Made by a program: the position numbers and the translations under genes. From Alistipes sp. (GTDB lineage: Bacteria > Bacteroidota > Bacteroidia > Bacteroidales > Rikenellaceae), in NCBI GenBank assembly GCA_017628595.1, contig JAGBYV010000012.1, forward strand, positions 1-5,238: a stretch of 5,238 bases of DNA, written 5' to 3'. This document shows positions 1-5,238 of this stretch, piece after piece; within the stretch, counting starts at the first letter, position 1, and the number at the start of each line of letters is the position of its first letter. The notes beneath the pieces were generated by a model. That model worked only from the letters and a program-made list of their open reading frames with translations, searched no databases and had not been told where the DNA came from.

Positions 1-29
1 AAACTAAACCAATTTAAAATTATATTATT

Positions 30-1370
30 ATGAGTTCAAAATTTTCACGTCTTGACTTCCTCCGCGTTTCTGCAGCGGGAGCATCGACATTGGTAATTCC
101 TAGCGTTCTTTCTAAGGCTGAGGCAGCTCCTAAGAAGAAGGCTGAGGATAACTTCATTAAGCTTGGTTTTATCGGTTTGGGTCAGCAGTCATTGAGCTTG
201 TTGAGCGGTATGATCTCTGCAGTAGATCAGGTTCGCGTTGTAGCAGGTGCTGATATCTATGACATCAAGCGTGCTCGCTTCGAGAAGCGCGTTAACGACT
301 GGTACGCTGAGAAGAACATCAAGAACAAGTTCACAATGTACAACTACCCCGAGCAGTTGATCGCTGATCCTAACGTTGACGCTGTAGTTATCGCTACTCC
401 CGACCACTGGCACGCAGCTATCGCTATCGCTGCTTGTAAGGCTGGTAAGGACGTTTACTTGGAGAAGCCCCTTACTTTCACCGTATATGAGGGCCAGCGT
501 TTGATCGAGGCTGTTCGCGCTAACCACATCGTATTCCAGACTGGTTCTATGCAGCGTTCAATGTCTGTATTTGCTCACGCAGCTAAGGTTTGCCGCTCAG
601 GTATGTTGGGTAAGATTAAGTTCATCCGTGCTTGGGCTGGTGATGGTCCTAAGCCTTTCACTTTGGAGACTTCTGCAGCTCCTGCAGGTTTGGATTGGGA
701 GCGTTGGGTTGGTCCTCTGCCCGCAGAGTGGCTTAACAAGTACAACCACACTTTGAACCCCTTGCTCAATGATAAGGGTCGTGACGAGTGCTGGGGTGCA
801 TGGCGTTGGTACCAGGGTCTTGGTGGTGGTTACACTACTGACTGGGGTGCTCACATGTTCGATATCGCTCAGTGGTGCTTGGATAAGGATTGCTCAGGTC
901 CCGTTGAGGTTCTTCCTCCCGATTTCAGCCCCTATGGTGGTTTGACTTACCGTTACGACAATGGTGTTGATTTGGCACACATCAACTACGGTTGGGGTCA
1001 GAGCCTCCAGATCTTCGGTGAGAAGGGTTGGATTAAGGTACGTCGTGGTAAGTTCGAGGCTTCAGATCCTTCATTCTTGCCCGCTTCACAGCAGGATGCT
1101 AACGCAGGTGCAAACAGCGTAGCAGGTCGTACTTTCGAGACTAACGTATCACACTACCAGAGCTGGTTCGACGGTATCCGTTCACGTCGTGATCCTAACA
1201 CTCCCGTTGAGGTTGGTCACAGCTCATGTACTTTGTGTAACATCGGTAACATCGGTTACGAGTTGAATCGTCCTTTGAAGTGGAATCCCGCTATCGAGAA
1301 GTTCATGGATGACGAGGAGGCTAACTCTAAGTTGCACTACGAGTACCGTGCTCCTTACAAGTTGGAGTAA
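30..1370 (+). CDS. Exported Gfo/Idh/MocA-family oxidoreductase
   Basis: Predicted NAD(P)-dependent sugar or keto-sugar oxidoreductase of 446 residues, probably periplasmic. Residues 1-33 form a signal peptide: a Tat-like SRLDFLR at 6-12 (only one of the two arginines), a hydrophobic stretch, then an AEA cleavage-like site near 30-33. The Rossmann fold begins at 44-54 with GFIGLGQQS, in which the third glycine of the usual GxGxxG is serine. ATPDHWH at 122-128 and the family EKP motif at 145-147 follow. The C-terminal substrate domain carries GGGYTTDWGAHMFD at 265-278; by family analogy Lys146 and His275 are the likely catalytic pair. The C-terminal tail, with WNP at 418-420 and acidic residues after it, resembles Bacteroidota members of the family. 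Length is normal for exported members. The substrate is unknown; GH109-like glycosidase or 3-keto-glycoside chemistry are possibilities. Leucine is mostly TTG, with only one CTG, suggesting high expression. The start is chosen because it gives the full signal peptide and follows an A/T-rich leader. The promoter lies outside the window. Confidence 0.93.
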   Translation: MSSKFSRLDFLRVSAAGASTLVIPSVLSKAEAAPKKKAEDNFIKLGFIGLGQQSLSLLSGMISAVDQVRVVAGADIYDIKRARFEKRVNDWYAEKNIKNKFTMYNYPEQLIADPNVDAVVIATPDHWHAAIAIAACKAGKDVYLEKPLTFTVYEGQRLIEAVRANHIVFQTGSMQRSMSVFAHAAKVCRSGMLGKIKFIRAWAGDGPKPFTLETSAAPAGLDWERWVGPLPAEWLNKYNHTLNPLLNDKGRDECWGAWRWYQGLGGGYTTDWGAHMFDIAQWCLDKDCSGPVEVLPPDFSPYGGLTYRYDNGVDLAHINYGWGQSLQIFGEKGWIKVRRGKFEASDPSFLPASQQDANAGANSVAGRTFETNVSHYQSWFDGIRSRRDPNTPVEVGHSSCTLCNIGNIGYELNRPLKWNPAIEKFMDDEEANSKLHYEYRAPYKLE

Positions 1371-1392
1371 TACTATACGGTATCCAATAACG

Positions 1393-1424
1393 AACGCCTG
1401 TCCTTCGGGACGGGCGTTTTTTTT
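1393..1424 (+). terminator. Intrinsic terminator after the oxidoreductase
   Basis: An 11-bp stem (1393-1403 with 1408-1418) is closed by a cUUCGg tetraloop (loop 1404-1407) and runs into eight T residues at 1417-1424. The stem has one U-G wobble (1399 with 1412) and no mismatch when read on the plus strand. On the minus strand that pair would be A-C and there is no long T run. The terminator therefore works in the direction of the oxidoreductase gene, about 23 bases after its stop codon. Confidence 0.95.
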
Positions 1425-1488
1425 GTGCTGTGGTGTGTGGAAATTGTCCTGCGGTTTGTCCATGCATGGTCATTTGCAATAGTTTTTG

Positions 1489-1496
1489 TATATTTG
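1489..1496 (+). promoter_or_regulatory. Candidate -7 promoter element for the hydrolase
   Basis: TATATTTG matches the Bacteroidota primary sigma factor -7 consensus TAnnTTTG exactly and lies 22 bases before the hydrolase start codon, giving a short leader. No TTG or TTTG is found at the expected -33 distance; that position is occupied by the palindrome CCATGCATGG (1460-1469). The promoter may be weak or may depend on an activator. It falls after the preceding terminator, which fits independent transcription of the hydrolase. Confidence 0.5.
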
Positions 1497-1518
1497 GCAG
1501 ATTTTTGAATGAACGTAG

Positions 1519-2298
1519 ATGTTACATTATAGAACTATAGGCAATAACCCTCACGCATCATGGCTTGTGATGGTGCATGGTGCGGGTGGCAGCATCGAGG
1601 TGTGGTATCGTCAGGTGAGTGATTTTGCACGCCATTTCAATCTGCTACTCGTCGATCTGGCTGGTCATGGCGGATCAGTAGGCGAGGCCTTCGGAAACGG
1701 ATTTAACTTCGAGCGCGCTGCCGATCAGGTTATGGAGGTAGTGAACTATTTGAAGATAGGCAAGAGCCACTTTATGGGACTCTCGCTCGGAACGATTGTC
1801 GTGCGTATCATAGCTGAGCGCAATCCTCGTCGTGTGGAGAGCATGGTGCTGGCGGGTGCCGTTACACAACTCAGTGCACGAGCACGCATTCTTATTAAGG
1901 CCGCCGATATGTTTAAGTATGTGGTGCCCTATTCTTTCCTTAAACGCATTATAGCTAAGGTAATCATCCCTCAGGGACGCTATTCAACATCGAAGGATCT
2001 CTTTCTGCGTAATGCCCGCAAAGTGTCGTTTGATAGTTTCCTTAGCTGGATACGTCTGGGCGAGGGACTGAATGCACGTATAGCGCATCTTTTCAATGAG
2101 TATCTTACAATCCCTACGCTCTATATGATGGGTGAGGATGATGGTCTGTTCTTGCCCCAGGTAGAGCAGACTGTACGCTACAGTGGCGAGAATGCGTCGC
2201 TGGTAATTGTGCCCGATGCAGGTCATGTTTGCAATGTCGATAATAAGAGCTTCTTTAATCGTGTATCGCTGGAGTTTCTTAAGCGTGTTGGGGCATAA
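1519..2298 (+). CDS. Alpha/beta-hydrolase fold protein
   Basis: A 259-residue hydrolase with no signal peptide, so probably cytoplasmic. The fold is complete: an oxyanion-hole HGAGG at 20-24, a VDLAGHG strand and turn at 45-51, the nucleophile elbow GLSLG at 87-91 with Ser89, the acid in GEDDGLF (Asp208 more likely than Asp207) and the catalytic His236 in DAGH. Residues around 120-185 form the helical cap. Length is typical of small esterases, C-C bond hydrolases and lipase-like members, and the sequence does not tell which; the substrate is unknown. Codon use (CTG, CTC and CTT for leucine) differs from that of the flanking oxidoreductase and lipoprotein genes. The ATG at 1519 is preferred because the only nearby upstream ATG (1509) is in another frame and soon stops. 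The gene stands alone between two terminators, so a shared pathway with its neighbours is not shown. Confidence 0.9.
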   Translation: MLHYRTIGNNPHASWLVMVHGAGGSIEVWYRQVSDFARHFNLLLVDLAGHGGSVGEAFGNGFNFERAADQVMEVVNYLKIGKSHFMGLSLGTIVVRIIAERNPRRVESMVLAGAVTQLSARARILIKAADMFKYVVPYSFLKRIIAKVIIPQGRYSTSKDLFLRNARKVSFDSFLSWIRLGEGLNARIAHLFNEYLTIPTLYMMGEDDGLFLPQVEQTVRYSGENASLVIVPDAGHVCNVDNKSFFNRVSLEFLKRVGA

Positions 2299-2340
2299 GT
2301 AGGGTTAGCTGCTATAGCACCACTATTGTTTGATTAGAAT

Positions 2341-2383
2341 AAAAAAATAAGGGCCGTCGCATAAGCGACAGCCCTTTATTTTT
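2341..2383. terminator. Bidirectional terminator between convergent genes
   Basis: A hairpin with arms 2349-2360 and 2365-2376 and an ATAA loop is flanked by an A run at 2341-2347 on the left and T-rich sequence at 2375-2383 on the right, so it can end transcription both ways. The single irregular pair, 2355 with 2370, is a C-A mismatch in plus-strand RNA but a G-U wobble in minus-strand RNA, and the longer U tract (seven) also lies on the minus-strand side. It is therefore better suited to the lipoprotein gene (stop at 2399) and also serves the hydrolase (stop at 2298). Confidence 0.9.
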
Positions 2384-2398
2384 GCTCAAAGAGTCGGA

Positions 2399-3325
2399 TT
2401 ATTTTGCACCGATTGACTTCAAGTACTCCATGCTAACAGTGATGCACTCCATAGGAGCGAGACCCATGCTGGGCTCATCCTGCTCAACTACGAGCCACTT
2501 GCTACCAGCCTTGTGTGCAGCCTCGATGATTGAGGGAACATCCTGCATACCCTTACCCAAGGGACGGAACTCGAAAGCAGAAGACTTCTTCTCCTGACCC
2601 TCGTTCAAACCGATAAGTGCGTAGGGATCACCCTCCATCTCACCCTCGAGGTTGTAGTCCTTGAGGTGAACAACGGGTGAACGACCAGAGTACTTCAAAA
2701 GGTACTCAGCGGGGTTCAAACCAGAGTACTTAACCCAGCACTCATCCAACTCAGTCTGCAAGAGGTCAGCAGGAACGTTTGAGTAGAGGTAATCCAAACC
2801 GTACTCACCGCTCTCCAACTTCTTGAACTCGAAGTCGTGGTTGTGGTAGAGAAGAGTCAAACCAGCCTCCTTGCACTTCTGACCGATAGTGCGGATCTCC
2901 TCAACCATCTGCAAGAACAACTCGCCACCGGGACGACGCTCCTCAGTTACGTAGGGAACTACGATGTAAGTACAACCTACAGCCTTGTAGTCAGCGATCA
3001 CCTTGTCGATGTCAGCCAACATGTCTGCCAAGGGTACGTGAGCTGAGATAGGCTCCAAACCGAGCTCCTTGCACCAAGCGTTTACCTGAGCGGGGTCGTT
3101 ACCGAACAAACCTGCGAACTCAACGCCGTCGTAACCCAAAGCCTTAACCTTCTGGAGAGTGCCCTTGAAGTCAGCCTCCATGTCGCCACGTACGCTGTAC
3201 AACTGTACTGCGATAGGCAACTTTGCTGCAGCCTCCTCGGCAGGAGCAGCCTTCTGTGCGTTACCGCCGCATGATACCATGAACATGGCAGCAACAGCCA
3301 TCAAAAGTGATGAAATCTTCTTCAT
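2399..3325 (-). CDS. Lipoprotein sugar isomerase/epimerase (TIM barrel)
   Basis: A 308-residue protein of the xylose-isomerase-like TIM barrel group (AP endonuclease 2 superfamily), annotated in relatives as sugar phosphate isomerase/epimerase. Residues 1-19 are a lipoprotein signal (MKK, hydrophobic core, then MVSC with Cys19 as the lipidated residue). A short Ala/Glu/Lys linker to about residue 36 follows. The sequence just after Cys19 (GGNAQKA) has no acidic residues, so a periplasm-facing lipoprotein seems more likely than a surface one; this is inference. Barrel landmarks are QLYSVR at 41-46, GYDGVEFAG at 64-72, SAH at 94-96, HNHDFEF at 161-167, LDECW at 193-197, VHLKD at 219-223 and VVEQDE at 279-284. 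Glu166, Asp194, His220 and Glu281 are the likely metal ligands by family analogy. Since the protein is exported, a free sugar, keto-sugar or glycal-like substrate is more plausible than a sugar phosphate. Codon bias resembles that of the oxidoreductase at 30-1370. The gene has its own strong promoter. Confidence 0.92.
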   Translation of the reverse strand: MKKISSLLMAVAAMFMVSCGGNAQKAAPAEEAAAKLPIAVQLYSVRGDMEADFKGTLQKVKALGYDGVEFAGLFGNDPAQVNAWCKELGLEPISAHVPLADMLADIDKVIADYKAVGCTYIVVPYVTEERRPGGELFLQMVEEIRTIGQKCKEAGLTLLYHNHDFEFKKLESGEYGLDYLYSNVPADLLQTELDECWVKYSGLNPAEYLLKYSGRSPVVHLKDYNLEGEMEGDPYALIGLNEGQEKKSSAFEFRPLGKGMQDVPSIIEAAHKAGSKWLVVEQDEPSMGLAPMECITVSMEYLKSIGAK

Positions 3326-3383
3326 AATTGCTTAATTTTTAGTTATTTGTAAATTATTTGATCTTAAAAGCCAAATTTGTTTG

Positions 3384-3414
3384 CAAATATATGCTTTTTT
3401 TGTTGTATTTCAAA
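3384..3414 (-). promoter_or_regulatory. Strong Bacteroidota promoter for the lipoprotein gene
   Basis: Read on the minus strand, the site is TTTG (3411-3414), a 19-base spacer, then TATATTTG (3384-3391). This matches both the -33 and -7 elements of the Bacteroidota primary sigma factor promoter with the usual spacing. Transcription should start near 3378, leaving a roughly 50-base A/T-rich leader without a Shine-Dalgarno sequence, which is normal in this phylum. The consensus quality agrees with the strong codon bias of the gene. Confidence 0.82.
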
Positions 3415-3444
3415 GAGTTTGCATTAAAAATGATTCTTCACATT

Positions 3445-4734
3445 TTATTTTTGGTCGTAGCGTGGCCACTGCAGTAAAATTGCCACCACGGCAAAACCGC
3501 CCATAATCATCGGATAGTATAGATGAGGAATAATCTCCACGGGAGAGATCGACGCCAGTCCGGCGGCCATAAGTAGCTGAGCACCATAGGGTAATACACC
3601 CTGTATGCAGCATGAGAATGTATCCAGAAGACTGGCAGTGCGGCGTTTTGATATGCCGAAGCGGTCGGCTATCTGGCGGGCGATGGAACCGACAGAGATA
3701 ATTGCCACTGTGTTGTTGGCTGTGCAGATGTCGGCAAACATCACAAGTGCAGCTATTGATCCTTCGGCAGCACGACGCGAGTTGACGCGAGAGGTAAAGC
3801 GTGATATGATAAAGTCGATACCTCCGTTTATGCGTATCATCTCCAGCATACCGCCGGCCATCATCGTGATGATTATAAGCTGTCCCATCGAATCTATGCC
3901 CTCGCCCATTACAGAGAACCAGTCCAGAAGATTCATCTGCCCGCATGCGAGGCCTATGACTCCCGATGTAAGGATGCCAAGTGTGAGGACAATCAGAACA
4001 TTCGTGCCTATGGCCGAGAGAATCAGCACAAGCAGGTAGGGCACGATGGTGTACCATGGCGAGGTCATCTCTGTGGCGGTGTATGAGATTATCTCCTGCG
4101 GTGAGATGATGTAGATGAGTAGTGTTACGATAGCTGCCGGCGTTACAATCTTTATGTTTGTGCGGAACTTATCGCGCATCGAACACCCTTGGGTGCGGGT
4201 GGCAGCGATGGTGGTGTCGGAGATAAATGAAAGGTTGTCGCCGAAGAGTGCTCCACCGACGACGATGGCAACGAGCCATGCCGTTGGACTGCCCGTCTGT
4301 GCAGCTATAGCCGATGCGATAGGCGTTAGAGCCACGATTGTTCCGACGGATGTACCTATGGAGATGGATGTGAAGCAGGCTGCAATGAAGATGCCCGCAG
4401 GCAGAAACTGCTCAGGCACAACGCGCAGGGTGAGTGCCACGGTGGCATCCACCGCTCCCATGGCCTTGGTCGAGGCGGCAAAGGCACCGGCCAGGACGAA
4501 GATCCATATCATAAGCATGATATTCTGATCCGTTGCTCCGCGCGAGTAGTTGCTGATGGCATCCGACAGTGGCCGGCGGGTCATGCCCACGGCAACGATT
4601 GATGCTACCATGCCGGCTATGGTGATCGATATTTTATAGAAGTCACCCGCGAGGAGTGAGCCTACGAGATAAATACCTAAGAAAACAACGAGTGGCAGCA
4701 ACGCCACAATCTTCCCTCTCGATTGAGTCTGCAT
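3445..4734 (-). CDS. NhaC-family Na+/H+ antiporter
   Basis: An inner-membrane protein of 429 residues predicted to exchange Na+ for H+ in pH and sodium balance. The most diagnostic stretch is GDNLSFISDTTIAAT at 165-179, preceded by SIGTSVGTIVALTPIA at 125-140; both are typical of NhaC antiporters. Asp335 and the Asn-Asn pair at 340-341 lie in a later conserved segment (MFADICTANNTVA). About 11-12 hydrophobic segments can be picked out, among them 9-29, 33-50, 70-86, 151-163, 227-262, 325-350 and 405-421. Length is close to the usual size for the family. An in-frame ATG at 4767 would add 11 residues but lies upstream of the likely transcription start, so MQTQSRGK at 4734 is chosen. No terminator follows before the lipoprotein promoter, so some read-through into that gene is likely. 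The ion preference cannot be read from sequence; some family members exchange malate/lactate instead. Confidence 0.92.
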   Translation of the reverse strand: MQTQSRGKIVALLPLVVFLGIYLVGSLLAGDFYKISITIAGMVASIVAVGMTRRPLSDAISNYSRGATDQNIMLMIWIFVLAGAFAASTKAMGAVDATVALTLRVVPEQFLPAGIFIAACFTSISIGTSVGTIVALTPIASAIAAQTGSPTAWLVAIVVGGALFGDNLSFISDTTIAATRTQGCSMRDKFRTNIKIVTPAAIVTLLIYIISPQEIISYTATEMTSPWYTIVPYLLVLILSAIGTNVLIVLTLGILTSGVIGLACGQMNLLDWFSVMGEGIDSMGQLIIITMMAGGMLEMIRINGGIDFIISRFTSRVNSRRAAEGSIAALVMFADICTANNTVAIISVGSIARQIADRFGISKRRTASLLDTFSCCIQGVLPYGAQLLMAAGLASISPVEIIPHLYYPMIMGGFAVVAILLQWPRYDQK

Positions 4735-4739
4735 AATAA

Positions 4740-5238
<499 letters not shown>

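Noticed and set aside
189..527. A 112-codon minus-strand open frame
   Set aside because: It is antisense to the Rossmann domain of the oxidoreductase and is explained by the restricted codon use of that gene.
1425..1518. A small gene or RNA between the first terminator and the hydrolase
   Set aside because: The ATG at 1509 opens a frame of only a few codons, and apart from the candidate promoter and short palindrome no structure stands out.
3410..4057. A 215-codon minus-strand open frame
   Set aside because: It lies almost wholly inside the antiporter gene in another frame and encodes a Cys/His/Arg-rich sequence without recognisable domain; the antiporter frame carries clear family motifs.
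3605..4528. Plus-strand open frames of 144 and 137 codons (3605-4039 and 4115-4528)
   Set aside because: Both are antisense to the antiporter gene, have no family motifs or promoter, and arise from its codon composition.

Overview
The window reads as chromosomal DNA from a member of the Bacteroidota, most likely the order Bacteroidales. The first enolase residues (including the LDGTKTKS stretch followed by [18 protein letters not shown]) look like Bacteroidales enolases. The promoters that can be recognised have the Bacteroidota form (TTTG, about 19 bases, TAnnTTTG). The genes lack Shine-Dalgarno sequences and have A/T-rich leaders instead. I cannot name a genus.

Layout, left to right. (1) 30-1370, plus: an exported Gfo/Idh/MocA-family NAD(P)-dependent oxidoreductase, closed by a strong one-way UUCG-loop terminator at 1393-1424. 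(2) 1519-2298, plus: a cytoplasmic alpha/beta-hydrolase with a complete catalytic triad and a -7 promoter element just upstream. (3) 2341-2383: a terminator shared between convergent genes. (4) 2399-3325, minus: a lipoprotein with a sugar isomerase/epimerase-type TIM barrel, driven by a near-textbook promoter at 3384-3414. (5) 3445-4734, minus: an NhaC-family Na+/H+ antiporter with its own -7 element. (6) 4851 to the right edge, plus: the first 129 codons of enolase, divergent from the antiporter. All non-coding gaps are under 150 bases.

The most interesting feature is the pairing of two exported sugar-active enzymes, the oxidoreductase and the isomerase/epimerase lipoprotein. Both use a similar, strongly restricted codon set (leucine mostly TTG, CTG rare or absent) that the hydrolase and enolase fragment do not share. 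Related oxidoreductase plus isomerase/epimerase pairs in Bacteroides take part in keto-sugar (3-keto-glycoside) chemistry. A periplasmic oxidation and isomerisation or hydration route is therefore a reasonable hypothesis, although here the two genes converge and are not in one operon. The antiporter and enolase look like ordinary housekeeping genes. I see no mobile element, CRISPR array, tRNA, rRNA or phage gene, and nothing that amounts to a clearly new system.
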